Source of the DNA: Burkholderia ubonensis | GTDB lineage: Bacteria > Pseudomonadota > Gammaproteobacteria > Burkholderiales > Burkholderiaceae | Assembly: GCF_902833085.1 (NCBI RefSeq) | Contig: NZ_CADFEB010000001.1 | Coordinates: 789,742 to 853,741, forward strand | DNA length: 64,000 bases | Reading direction: 5' to 3' | Shown here: positions 15,987 to 24,125 of the stretch, in pieces | Position numbering within the stretch: position 1 is the stretch's first letter | How the letters are laid out: the number at the start of each line of letters is the position of its first letter | Notes under the pieces: model-generated | What the model saw: the letters and a program-made list of their open reading frames with translations, nothing else | The model's database searches: none | Told to the model about the DNA's origin: nothing | Translations under genes and position numbers: made by a program

Positions 15987-16727
15987 ATGATTCGTTCACG
16001 GGCGCCGGCCGGCGTCCTGGCGATCGTCGCGTGGTTCACCCTTGCCGCGTTGTTCATGCGTGTCGTGCACGCGCAGGAGACCGGAACCGCCGGACGTCAG
16101 CCGGGTGCCACGGCGCACTTCGATCTGCCCGCGCAGCCGCTCGCGAAGGCCTTGCAGGATTTCGCGCGGATCACCGAGCTGATCGTGCTGGCGCCCGCGC
16201 CGCTGCTGGACGGGCGCACGAGCGCGCCGGTCCGGGGCGAATTCATGCCGCGCGAAGCACTGGAGAGGGTGCTGGCGGGAACGGGGTTGCGCGCGGAATT
16301 CGCGCGGCCGGACGAGGCGATCATCGTCGCGCGGCCGGCGGCCGACACGGCGCCGGCCACGGTCGAGGCGCCGGCGGATTCCGCGCTGCCGATCGACGGG
16401 GTCGGCGCTTCGGACGAACTGCACACGTTCGCGGGCCTGTTGCAGGCGCATCTGGTCGATGCGCTGTGCGCGCAGCCGGCGGCGGTTCCGGGAAGCTATC
16501 GACTCGTCGCGCAAGTGCGCATCGATAACAAGGGGGCGGTGGTGGCGGTCAACATGGTGGCATCGAGTGGTCTTGCGTCGCGCGACGCGGCGGTCCTGCG
16601 CGCGCTGCGCACGCTGAGGCTCGACGCGGCGCCGCCGGCGGCGCTGCCGCAGCCGGTCACGATCCTGCTGCGGCCGGTCGGCAACGGCGTGCATTTCCGC
16701 TGTCCGCGGACAGCCGAACGGAACTAG
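15987..16727 (+). CDS. STN-domain and TonB_C-domain hybrid periplasmic protein
   Basis: 246 residues: an N-terminal signal anchor or peptide (~1-30, ending VVHAQ), an STN domain (~44-112, FDLPAQPLAKALQDFARITELIVLAP...), a linker, and a TonB C-terminal-like domain (~160-240, YRLVAQVRIDNKGAVVAVNMVASSGLASRDAAVLRALRTLRL). STN domains occur at the N-terminus of secretins and of TonB-dependent transducers such as FecA, where they signal to FecR. Here the STN has no barrel or secretin and is joined to a TonB_C-like end. The gene sits 6 bases before the FecI-type sigma gene, so a soluble or anchored signalling input is likely. Domain calls are by motif reading. Confidence 0.75.
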   Translation: MIRSRAPAGVLAIVAWFTLAALFMRVVHAQETGTAGRQPGATAHFDLPAQPLAKALQDFARITELIVLAPAPLLDGRTSAPVRGEFMPREALERVLAGTGLRAEFARPDEAIIVARPAADTAPATVEAPADSALPIDGVGASDELHTFAGLLQAHLVDALCAQPAAVPGSYRLVAQVRIDNKGAVVAVNMVASSGLASRDAAVLRALRTLRLDAAPPAALPQPVTILLRPVGNGVHFRCPRTAERN

Positions 16728-16733
16728 GCGGTC

Positions 16734-17282
16734 ATGTCCGACACCACCCGCGCCGGGCTCAGGAAGCTGCTGGCGTCGCGCTACGCGTACCTGGTCAGGC
16801 GGCTCGAGCGCGTGACGGGATCGAAGGACGGCGCCGCCGACGCGCTGCACGAGACCTGGCTGCGCCTCGAAAACGCGAACGTGTCCACGCAGGTGACCAA
16901 CGCCGACGCCTATATTCTCGGGATGGCGAACAACGTCGCGATCGACCAGCATCGCCGCGAGCGGCGGCACCTGCACGACGACGACGTCGAGACGCTGCTC
17001 GAGCTGCCCGACGAGGTGGCCGATCCCGAGCGCATCGTCGCCGCGCGGCGCAAGGTCGACGCGCTGAAGGACGTGCTGCGCGGCTTGCCGCCGCGGCGCC
17101 GGGCGATCCTGCTGGCCGCCCGCGTCGACGGGCTGCTGAATCGCGAGATCGCCGAGCGCTTCGGCATTTCGCTGCGGCTCGTCGAAAGCGAGCTGAGCGC
17201 GGCGATGAAGTACTGCCTGCAGCGCATGCAGGAAGAGGGTGAGTCGTACACGGGTTCGCGCGGCGGGCCACGTAAATTTTGA
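16734..17282 (+). CDS. FecI-type ECF RNA polymerase sigma factor
   Basis: 182 residues. Region 2 lies at about residues 10-80 (DALHETWLRLEN...NADAYILGMANNVAIDQHRRERR) and region 4 at about 110-165 (LPPRRRAILLAARVDGLLNREIAERFGISLRLVESELSAAMKYC). This is the layout of group-IV sigma factors controlled by a FecR-type anti-sigma factor, which is encoded directly downstream. It follows the STN-TonB_C gene by 6 bases. The likely regulon is this surface locus, but no target promoter can be proved from the window. Confidence 0.92.
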   Translation: MSDTTRAGLRKLLASRYAYLVRRLERVTGSKDGAADALHETWLRLENANVSTQVTNADAYILGMANNVAIDQHRRERRHLHDDDVETLLELPDEVADPERIVAARRKVDALKDVLRGLPPRRRAILLAARVDGLLNREIAERFGISLRLVESELSAAMKYCLQRMQEEGESYTGSRGGPRKF

Positions 17283-17293
17283 GCATCCGGACG

Positions 17294-18286
17294 ATGACGA
17301 AAGCCCAGGCCGATTCCGCACACGACACGCTCGACGAAGCGAGCGCGTGGCTGCTGCGTCTGCGCTCCGGCAGCGCGACCCGGGACGACGTCGACGCGTT
17401 CGAGCGCTGGTGCGCCGCTCGTCCGCAGGCCGCACAACTGCTGCGCGACACGTGGGGCACGTTGCGCACCGCCACGGCGGAACTCGCGCAGGAGGAACGC
17501 ACGGCCGCCGCGTGGGCAAACGTTGCAAAGCGTGAACGCACGATGCGCACGGGCCGGCGCGCGTTCGTCGGCTTCGCGGTCGCGGCCGGCGCGTCGTGGC
17601 TCGCGCTGCGGCCGCCGATGGCGCTGTGGCCGTCGCTGGCCGAGCTCGCGGCCGACTACCGTACGGGCACCGGCGAGCAGCGCCAGGTCGCGCTGGCGGC
17701 GGGCGTGACGGTCGAGCTGAACACCCGGACGCGGGTCGACGTGCTGCCCGCGAGCGTCGCCGCGCGCGGCGTCGAGGTGGTCGCCGGCGAAGCGGAGATC
17801 GACGCCGCGCCGGCGTCGGGCCGTGCGGCGGCGCTGCAGCCGGTCGTCGTGGTCGCGGGCGGCGGCCGGATGCAGGCGACGGTCGCGAAGTTCAACGTGC
17901 GCCGCACCGGTGCGCAGGTATGCGTGACCTGCCTGTCGGGCACGGTCGCGCTGCAGCATCCGCGCGGCGCGCGCACGCTGCGCGCCGACGACCAGGTGAC
18001 CTACGACGACCGCGGCGTGCAGCCGGTGTCGCGCGTCGATCCGGGCGCCGTCAGCGCATGGCGGCGCGGGATGCTCGTGTTCAACGGCGTGCCGCTCGCG
18101 GAGGTCGTCGACGAGATCAACCGGTATCGGCCCGGCAAGGTCATCCTGCGCAGCGGCGCGCTCGCCGCGAACCGCATGCAGGCGCAATTTCCGATCACGC
18201 GGCTCGACGACGTGATCGACATGGTTGGCCGCCTGTACGGCGCGCACATCACGCGGCTGCCCGGCAACATCGTGCTGCTGAGCTGA
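17294..18286 (+). CDS. FecR-type anti-sigma / sigma-regulator protein
   Basis: About 330 residues. An N-terminal DUF4880 domain (~5-55, ASAWLLRLRSGSATRDDVDAFERWCAARPQAAQLLRDTW) is followed by a single membrane segment after RTGRRAFVGFAVAAGASWLAL (~85-105). A periplasmic FecR domain follows (~125-235), and the end (~250-330, FNGVPLAEVVDEINRYRPGKVIL...) resembles an STN-like module. I chose the ATG at 17294; a TTG at 17279 overlapping the sigma-factor stop is the alternative. The protein would hold the sigma factor until a periplasmic STN partner signals. Confidence 0.9.
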   Translation: MTKAQADSAHDTLDEASAWLLRLRSGSATRDDVDAFERWCAARPQAAQLLRDTWGTLRTATAELAQEERTAAAWANVAKRERTMRTGRRAFVGFAVAAGASWLALRPPMALWPSLAELAADYRTGTGEQRQVALAAGVTVELNTRTRVDVLPASVAARGVEVVAGEAEIDAAPASGRAAALQPVVVVAGGGRMQATVAKFNVRRTGAQVCVTCLSGTVALQHPRGARTLRADDQVTYDDRGVQPVSRVDPGAVSAWRRGMLVFNGVPLAEVVDEINRYRPGKVILRSGALAANRMQAQFPITRLDDVIDMVGRLYGAHITRLPGNIVLLS

Positions 18287-18509
18287 GCGCCGACGCGCCG
18301 CATCTCCATCATCGCGTCCCGCGTCCTGCGGGTTACGCGTCTTCGATTCGACATCGTCAATGAGGGCCGGCAAACGCCGGGCGGCCGTTCGCGGCTGCCC
18401 GGTGGAGCGTCGTCGGACCCGAGGCGTGTGTGGCAAAGCGCCCCGCGCAGCGCATCGCTGCGTTGCGCGGGAAGAACGCGTTCATTTGGCTTCGGGCGGT
18501 GGCGTGATC

Positions 18510-18761
18510 ATGACCATATCGCAACGGGATGAATATTCCGGCGACGCGCAGGCGCTCGCCGACGAGATTCGCGAGGGCGCCATTCGCTGGCTGCTCTGGC
18601 TGCGCGCCGGCGATGCGACCGCGCGCGAGCTCGATGCTTTCCGGCGCTGGCGAATGCGCAGCGCCGAGCATGCGCGCACCGCGCACGAGCTGATCTGGCT
18701 ATGGGCGGTGCTCGGCATGCTCGGGCAAGCGGAACCGGACGGGTCGACGCAGGTGCATTGA
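18510..18761 (+). CDS. Free-standing DUF4880 (FecR N-terminal domain) protein
   Basis: 83 residues consisting almost only of a DUF4880-type helical domain: ADEIREGAIRWLLWLRAGDATARELDAFRRWRMRSAEHARTAHELIWLW aligns with the cytoplasmic sigma-binding end of the FecR protein just upstream. It has no clear periplasmic domain. It could bind the sigma factor independently of membrane signalling or be the relic of a second fecR. The ATG at 18510 is the first after which the domain begins; the upstream frame is open but unlike a protein. Function is inferred. Confidence 0.6.
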   Translation: MTISQRDEYSGDAQALADEIREGAIRWLLWLRAGDATARELDAFRRWRMRSAEHARTAHELIWLWAVLGMLGQAEPDGSTQVH

Positions 18762-18771
18762 CGCGACCGCC

Positions 18772-19038
18772 CTACAGGTCCGACGGCAGCAGCGTGACGC
18801 GCTCGCCGGCGAGCGGCATCGGACACAGCGCGACCGCGCGCAGGATCCGCTGCCGGTTCAGCTCGAATGCGAGCAGCAACTGCCGATGGCTCGCGTCCGC
18901 CGCGCCGAGGTGCTGGCGCAGCGTGTCGGGCGGCAGCGCGTAGGCGGCGTAGCCCCAGCCGAATCCGTAGGCCGAAAACCAGATTTCCGAATCAGTCGAC
19001 GCCATCGGTGCAGTGAGGTAAATGCAGGGCAAGGGCAT
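18772..19038 (-). CDS. DUF1488-like small protein
   Basis: 88 residues. IWFSAYGFGWGYAAYALPPDTLRQHL followed by LLLAFELNRQRILRAVALC and a terminal RVTLLPSDL match the layout of DUF1488 proteins (a short beta-rich N-terminus, an AFxxxRxxI helix and a final hydrophobic strand), which are common in Burkholderia and have no known function. Its stop lies 10 bases from the convergent DUF4880 gene. The start at 19038 is the best ATG, though its ribosome site is weak. Confidence 0.65.
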   Translation of the reverse strand: MPLPCIYLTAPMASTDSEIWFSAYGFGWGYAAYALPPDTLRQHLGAADASHRQLLLAFELNRQRILRAVALCPMPLAGERVTLLPSDL

Positions 19039-19222
19039 GTCGCAGGTCCGTTGAAGTGTTGGGATTGTGACGACGGCGTGACGCGACAACACTACCGCAA
19101 CGTTGCCGGTTTGGCGATGGATGCGATGCGCGACGATGCCCGCATCGCAAGAAAGTCTGCGGGTTATGCGAACCCGCTACGACCTAGTAAACGAGAGCGA
19201 GGGGCCGTGAAGCGGGACCGGG

Positions 19223-19264
19223 GGGGCCGGCCATCCGGGGCCGGCCATCCGGGGCCGGCCGTCC
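19223..19264. repeat. Three tandem 14-bp repeats
   Basis: GGGGCCGGCCATCC occurs at 19223-19236 and 19237-19250, and once more with one change (GTCC for ATCC) at 19251-19264; a further partial copy follows. It lies in a 332-base non-coding gap (19039-19370) between two minus-strand genes. The gap also holds a 7-bp hairpin at about 19159-19177. No gene was seen in it. Confidence 0.75.
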
Positions 19265-19370
19265 GGGGGCCGGGCGAGACCGCCCCCCGGATTGCCGCGA
19301 CCGAGAGAGAGCAGGTACAGAGCAACGACAGAGCAAGAGAACTCAGGGGCCGAGCCGCGCGCCGGCGGCA

Positions 19371-20198
19371 TCAGCGCGCGGACGGATCGTCCTGCGCACC
19401 GGCGCGTGCGCGTGCCCAGGCGGCATCGAGCGGGTCGTCGGCGTCGCGCAGGGGCTCGCGCAGAAACGGAAAGCGTTCGGCGAGCGGTGCGGATTCTTGC
19501 AGGGCCACGATATGGTTGATCATCCATTGCAGCAGCTCGCCGCCGTGCCGGACCTGGTCCGGCCGCCAGTGCGGCATCGCGGCGAACAGCCCGGCGAATC
19601 CGCTCCAGCGGGACGGCCGGTCGTTGTCGCCGGGCCGCAGGTAAGTGTTCATCGACACGTCGCGTGCGTCGGTCAGCACGCCGACGAACAGCCCGAGCGA
19701 GGTCGGCACGCCGACCTGCCGCCAGCCTTCCGCGAGCGCGAGCGAGCGGATCACGCGCGCGCACACGAACGCGATGCGTGTTTCATGTTCGATCCCGGCC
19801 AGCGACATCACACCGTTGCGCTGCATGCAGCGGGCCACCGCATGCGGCCGGATCGCGTTCGACGCGAAGCTGCGCAGCACGAGATCGGGCACCGTGAGCT
19901 GCAGCTGGAATTCGCGCAGGCCGTGCTCGGCGCTCATCGTCGAGAAATTGACGAACAGCCCTTCGAGCCGGCCGAGCGCGCCCACGTAGGGCTCGAGCCC
20001 GAGCCGCGCGAGCTTCGGCGCGATCTGCCGTTCGAGGAGCCGCATCAGGTTGCGGCGGGTGCGCGCGCCGGTGAAGCCGTCGATGCCGCGCGTGACGACG
20101 TCGCTGATCTCCCAGCGGCGTTCTTCGGCGAAGAGGCGGGGCGAGCGGCTCAGGTCGAACCGGGCGCGGCCGTGCGCCACGCGGGGGTCTACGTACAT
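19371..20198 (-). CDS. Hypothetical protein
   Basis: 275 residues from the ATG at 20198; in-frame starts at 20258 and 20336 (TTG) would lengthen it. I do not recognise the family. The protein is soluble in appearance, has no signal peptide or membrane segment, and is rich in Arg and aromatic residues (RFDLSRSPRLFAEERRWEISD near the start; WSGFAGLFAAMPHWRPDQVRHGGELLQWMINH near the end). It is divergent from the transposase-derived gene at 20363, sharing a 164-base upstream region. Codon use is that of a real gene. Confidence 0.65.
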   Translation of the reverse strand: MYVDPRVAHGRARFDLSRSPRLFAEERRWEISDVVTRGIDGFTGARTRRNLMRLLERQIAPKLARLGLEPYVGALGRLEGLFVNFSTMSAEHGLREFQLQLTVPDLVLRSFASNAIRPHAVARCMQRNGVMSLAGIEHETRIAFVCARVIRSLALAEGWRQVGVPTSLGLFVGVLTDARDVSMNTYLRPGDNDRPSRWSGFAGLFAAMPHWRPDQVRHGGELLQWMINHIVALQESAPLAERFPFLREPLRDADDPLDAAWARARAGAQDDPSAR

Positions 20199-20362
20199 GC
20201 CGGGGTCTCGTGCAGCGATTGCGGGCGGAGCGCCGCGACGCGACGTCGTCGCGCGCATCCGGTCGCTCACGATGCTGCTGCGTCGCAAGCGGCGCGTCAA
20301 GTGCGGCCGGCCCGAGCGTGTCGCGCTCGCGTCCAATCCAACCCAGACGAGGTGATCAGGTG

Positions 20363-22045
20363 ATGCGCATGGTCGTGGAACGCTTTGTCGAACAGAGTCC
20401 GATGACGATCATGGCGCGACTCGTCCTGCAATGCGCGCTGCATGACGACTGGATCGACGGCGCGGCCGCTACGGGCGACGAGCCGGACGGCGAGGCGATC
20501 CGCGAAGCGCTGTTCGCGCTGGCGGTCGACGCGATCGTGGCGATCGCGGCGCGGCAGCCGGGTTCGGGCCGTCCGCCGCACGCGTTCGACGGCGGCGCGG
20601 CAGCGGGGTTCGGTCCGGCCGTCGCGGCGCTGCACGACTGCATGAGCCGGCTGCGCGCCGGCTGGGGCCGCGCGCTCGTGAAGGACAGCGTCGAGCTGCT
20701 GCTGTCCGCGACGGCGCCGCGCCCGCGCGAAGGGCCTCGCTTCACCGGCGGCATGCGGCTGCGCGTGCTGGACGGCGGGATGCCGTGCGGGCACGACGCC
20801 GCCGGCTGCGGGTGCGGGTGCGGCAATCCCGGCCGCGAGGCCGCCGCGCACGCGCGGGTGCTGCCCGTCTATGACCCGGATCTTGGCATGATCGTCGATC
20901 TGCTGCCGCACGAGCGCGGCCGGATGCACGAGCGCGCATTCGCCGGTGCACTGCGGGAAGCGGTGCAGCCGGGCGAGCTGTGGATCATCGACGGCCGCTT
21001 CGAGACGGACGCGATCCTGTCCGGCTGGCCGCGCCGCGGCGGCGCGTGCATCGTGCGCGAGCACGGCCGCGCGGCCGCGTGCCGCGCGCTCGGCGACTGG
21101 CGCGACGCCGGGACGCACGACGGCGGCACGGTGCGCGAGCAGGCGGTCGGCCTGGCGGGCGACCACGATGCGTCGGCCGCGCTGCGGCGCATCGAATGGC
21201 GCAGCGCGCCGGACGCCGTGGTGACGCTGCTGACGGACCTGCCGGCCGCGCAGTTCGATGCGCGGCAGATCGTGCAGCTCGCGTGCCGGCCGTGGCGCGA
21301 CGCGCTGCCGCTCGGGCCGGCGTTCGACGGCGCGCTGTTCGGCGACGTGCCGGCGCGCGCGGCGCTGCTCGCGCACGGCATCGTCGCGATGGCGTACAAC
21401 GCGTTCGCCGCGATGACGAGCGTCGTTCGCGCCGCGCTCGATCTCGACGCGCGCGACGTCGAACGCCTGCCGTCGCACATCGCCGACGGCGTCGCGGCGA
21501 CCTACGCGGGAATGATGATCGCGCTGCCGCCTGTGTGGTGGCGGCGCTACGACCAGTTGCCGGCGACGACGCTCGGCCAGATCGTGCGGCTGCTCGCCGC
21601 GCACGTCGATCCGCGCAGCGAGCGCAGGAAGCGTCGCGACAGCCGGCTGTCCGCGAAATCGCAGGCGCTGCTGCGCGCGGCGACGCTCGAGCGCCTGCTG
21701 CACGACGACGGCGACGATGCCGCGACGAACGTGTTCAGCCTGCGTACGATCGCGATGGCGACGCGCGATTTCAGCAGCAATCCGTCGAAGGCGCTCCGGC
21801 ATGCGAGCGAAGCGCTGGTGATGGTCACGAAATACAACCGGCCGATCGCGCTGCTGGTGTCGATCGACGACTGGAACCGGCTGCTAGGCGAGGTGCGCGA
21901 AACGAGCATGACGCGGCTGTCGCTGGACTATGCGGGCGCGATGCAGAGCCTGCGTCCGGCCGCGTTCGGCGATGCGTCGCCGAATCAGGACGCGCGCGCG
22001 GCCGGCGTGCCCGGCGTGCCGGCCGTGGCCGCGCTCAGCTCGTGA
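20363..22045 (+). CDS. IS4-type transposase-derived protein with C-terminal Phd/YefM antitoxin-like domain
   Basis: 560 residues. The first ~340 follow the plan of IS4-family transposases: MARLVLQCALHDDWID, then LRVLDGG (first Asp ~137), YDPDLGMIVDLLPHE, GELWIIDGRF (second Asp 210), GACIVREHG, and AAL.AHGIVAMAYNAFAAMTSVVRAAL. The YRxRWxIE region carrying the third catalytic residue has become CRPWRDALPLG, so the Glu is missing and transposition is unlikely. Residues ~460-515 (MATRDFSSNPSKALRHASEALVMVTKYNRPIALLVSIDDWNRLL) match the Phd/YefM antitoxin fold. No inverted repeats or toxin gene are adjacent. This looks like a domesticated transposase turned DNA-binding regulator. The start is supported by GAGGTG 8 bases upstream. 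Confidence 0.75.
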   Translation: MRMVVERFVEQSPMTIMARLVLQCALHDDWIDGAAATGDEPDGEAIREALFALAVDAIVAIAARQPGSGRPPHAFDGGAAAGFGPAVAALHDCMSRLRAGWGRALVKDSVELLLSATAPRPREGPRFTGGMRLRVLDGGMPCGHDAAGCGCGCGNPGREAAAHARVLPVYDPDLGMIVDLLPHERGRMHERAFAGALREAVQPGELWIIDGRFETDAILSGWPRRGGACIVREHGRAAACRALGDWRDAGTHDGGTVREQAVGLAGDHDASAALRRIEWRSAPDAVVTLLTDLPAAQFDARQIVQLACRPWRDALPLGPAFDGALFGDVPARAALLAHGIVAMAYNAFAAMTSVVRAALDLDARDVERLPSHIADGVAATYAGMMIALPPVWWRRYDQLPATTLGQIVRLLAAHVDPRSERRKRRDSRLSAKSQALLRAATLERLLHDDGDDAATNVFSLRTIAMATRDFSSNPSKALRHASEALVMVTKYNRPIALLVSIDDWNRLLGEVRETSMTRLSLDYAGAMQSLRPAAFGDASPNQDARAAGVPGVPAVAALSS

Positions 22046-23027
22046 GGCGGCGCACCCAGATCACCGACGTCCACGTGAAGTTGCCGCTGCCGTAGCGCGC
22101 GATCAGCGTGTCGATGCGCGCATTGATCCGTGCGGACTGCACGCGGCAATGCACGATGAAATAGCCGCTGTTCACGCCGACGGCCGAGCCGTCCGGCAGC
22201 GTCGCGTTGCCCTGGACCGGCGCGAGATACTCGGCGACGTCGCCGGTGCTGACGAAGTACGCGGTGCGGCGGCGCTCGACGAGGCGGCGCGCCTGGCTGC
22301 GCGACAGCGTCGGGATCGCGGCGACGAGCACGGGCTCGGCCGCGGTGTTGACGTTGACGGTGGTCAGGTCGGGCAGGATCGTCACGAGCGGCGCGAGCGC
22401 GGCGATCGCGCGGGCGTCGTAGCCGGGAATGCGCGCGAGGTCGTCGACCGACACGAGCTGCAGCGGCCAGCCGCCGGGACCGTTCGCGTCGCGCAGCGAG
22501 CGCAGCAGGTAGTCGGCCGTCTGCTGCGCGAGCGCCGGATCGAGCGACAGCTCGCCGAGCAGCCGGCGATACGCGAGCAAACCCTCGCCGTGGGTCTGCC
22601 ACGGCTTGCCGGGCGCGACGCGCGACACGAGATTCATCAGGTTGAAGCGTGCCTGCGCATCCTCGACGTGGCCGGAAATCCGCGCGCGCGCGAGCTCGGC
22701 GTTGACCGTCGCGGCGGCCGGCGGCAGCAGGTTCGAGAGCGGCACGTCGGCGGCCGGCTGCGACCACGTCTGGCCGTCGAAAGTCACGTTCGACGTGGCG
22801 CTCTGCGCGCGCAGCGTCGCCCGTGCCCACTCGACGGCCGCGCGTTCGACCCACATCGTCTGCGTCGCGAGCCGCTGGTTCTCGACGTCGCGCGTCGCGA
22901 CCTGCTGGCGCCACAGCACGCTCGCCGCGAGGGTGGCCGCCAGCGCGACGACGAGCAGCACCGTCACGATCGCGATGCCCCGTTCGCGCCGCGCGGCTGC
23001 CTTCCGCCCTCGTTCGTATCGATGCAT
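22035..23027 (-). CDS. gspK: T2SS minor pseudopilin GspK
   Basis: 330 residues. A basic N-terminus leads to the pseudopilin helix RERGIAIVTVLLVVALAATLAASVLW. The large globular part has GspK features: ARFNLMNLV, a paired helix-hairpin-helix-like region (LARIPGYDARAIAALAPLVTILP...NVNTA) and a C-terminal beta domain. GspK caps the pseudopilus tip with GspI and GspJ. It lies far from gspFGH and on the opposite strand, following a membrane-protein gene by 62 bases. Its 3' end overlaps the convergent transposase-derived gene by 11 bases. Confidence 0.9.
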   Translation of the reverse strand: MHRYERGRKAAARRERGIAIVTVLLVVALAATLAASVLWRQQVATRDVENQRLATQTMWVERAAVEWARATLRAQSATSNVTFDGQTWSQPAADVPLSNLLPPAAATVNAELARARISGHVEDAQARFNLMNLVSRVAPGKPWQTHGEGLLAYRRLLGELSLDPALAQQTADYLLRSLRDANGPGGWPLQLVSVDDLARIPGYDARAIAALAPLVTILPDLTTVNVNTAAEPVLVAAIPTLSRSQARRLVERRRTAYFVSTGDVAEYLAPVQGNATLPDGSAVGVNSGYFIVHCRVQSARINARIDTLIARYGSGNFTWTSVIWVRRLTS

Positions 23028-23089
23028 TCGCGTGTCCCCGACAGTGCCCACATTGCCCACGGTGCCCGCCGTGCCGGTGCGGCCGGCCG

Positions 23090-23656
23090 TCAATCCTCGA
23101 ACGCCAGCCACGCGTGCACGATGCTCGCATGCGCGGATGACGCCATGCCGAACGCGGCGGCCAGCCCGGCGACCCACAGCGCGAGCGGCGCGCGCCGCGT
23201 GCCGTCGGCCGACGCCGCGAGCGGGCCGACCAGGCCGGCAATCGCGTGCGATTGCCACAGCAGCAGCACGAACAGCGCGCCGCCGACCGCCGTCGCGACG
23301 GCGAACGCGTGGAGCGCGACCGCCGTTCGGCGCAGGAACGGCGCGCGGTGATGGCGCTGGTTCGTCGCGACGATCGCGACGCCGTTCGCGACCGGCACGA
23401 TCGCCATCGCGGCGGCCCAGAAGAACGGCTGGTCGCTGGACGGATTGATCAGCAACAGCGTGCCGATGGTCCAGAACGGCGGCGCGAGCAGCGTGAGCGC
23501 CACCCACGACAGCATCTGCCACGCGAGCCACGGCGCACGCCAGCGCAGCGGGCGTTGCGCGAGGCGGGCGGCGAACGGGCGTGCGCGGTCCGGGAGCGCG
23601 GCGGCGCCGGGCAGGCGTGCCGAGAGCCACCGCGCGAGCATCGTAGCGAGCCACAT
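23090..23656 (-). CDS. Multi-pass membrane protein of unknown function
   Basis: 188 residues with about four hydrophobic segments (WLAWQMLSWVALTLLAPPFW; FFWAAAMAIVPVANGVAIVA; LHAFAVATAVGGALFVLLLW; LALWVAGLAAAFGMASSA) and a basic N-terminus. I do not recognise a family. It is the first gene of a probable two-gene minus-strand unit with gspK, so it may serve the same secretion apparatus as an inner-membrane component. Confidence 0.7.
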   Translation of the reverse strand: MWLATMLARWLSARLPGAAALPDRARPFAARLAQRPLRWRAPWLAWQMLSWVALTLLAPPFWTIGTLLLINPSSDQPFFWAAAMAIVPVANGVAIVATNQRHHRAPFLRRTAVALHAFAVATAVGGALFVLLLWQSHAIAGLVGPLAASADGTRRAPLALWVAGLAAAFGMASSAHASIVHAWLAFED

Positions 23657-24125
23657 GGGCGTTTCCCATCGTTGACGTTTTTCTCAATAGCTAGGACGTA
23701 ACGGCCGGCCGCAAGCCGCAGGATTTCGTCGCATGGCGGCCCCGGATAGACGGGACGCGCGCAATCTGGTGCGAATCTTCAGCGGAATGTCACAAAAACT
23801 TCCCGGTTGAGACACGACGATTGTCGGGCCGCGCGAGAACGCGGCGGCCGACGCATCGCAGCGCCGGGCAGAACGACAAGCACACGAAACGGGGGCCACG
23901 CACATTCATGCGCAACGTGCCGCGCGAAGCCGGCGCGGAACCCGTTGCGCGCGCATCGTCGGCCGCTCGCCGGCACGGCCGCAACGACGGGCCGGCGGGC
24001 CGCATGCAAAAAAATTGCGGCAATGCGCGTCTCGTTCCGTCTAGGTAGGTGTGAGCGGCGACCGGAGGCATCCGGTCGCGGTCACGCGCATTCATTTCAT
24101 CGGGCGGCGCACAGCCGACAGGATC
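23657..24125. other. Non-coding divergent region
   Basis: This 469-base gap separates the minus-strand membrane protein/gspK pair from the plus-strand TIGR03032-cysC pair. It has AT-rich patches near 23680-23700 and 23788-23812 that could hold the two promoters. The sequence GTTACG..CC on the minus strand near 23696-23705 loosely resembles the ATGTTACGGACC motif of the pstS-like/gspF region. No convincing gene or RNA was found. Confidence 0.4.

Noticed and set aside
19223..19264. Possible CRISPR array
   Set aside because: The repeats are directly adjacent with no spacers, only 14 bases long, and no cas genes are present.
20363..22045. Active insertion sequence
   Set aside because: The third catalytic residue motif is lost, no terminal inverted repeats or target duplication were found, and a Phd-like domain has been added.
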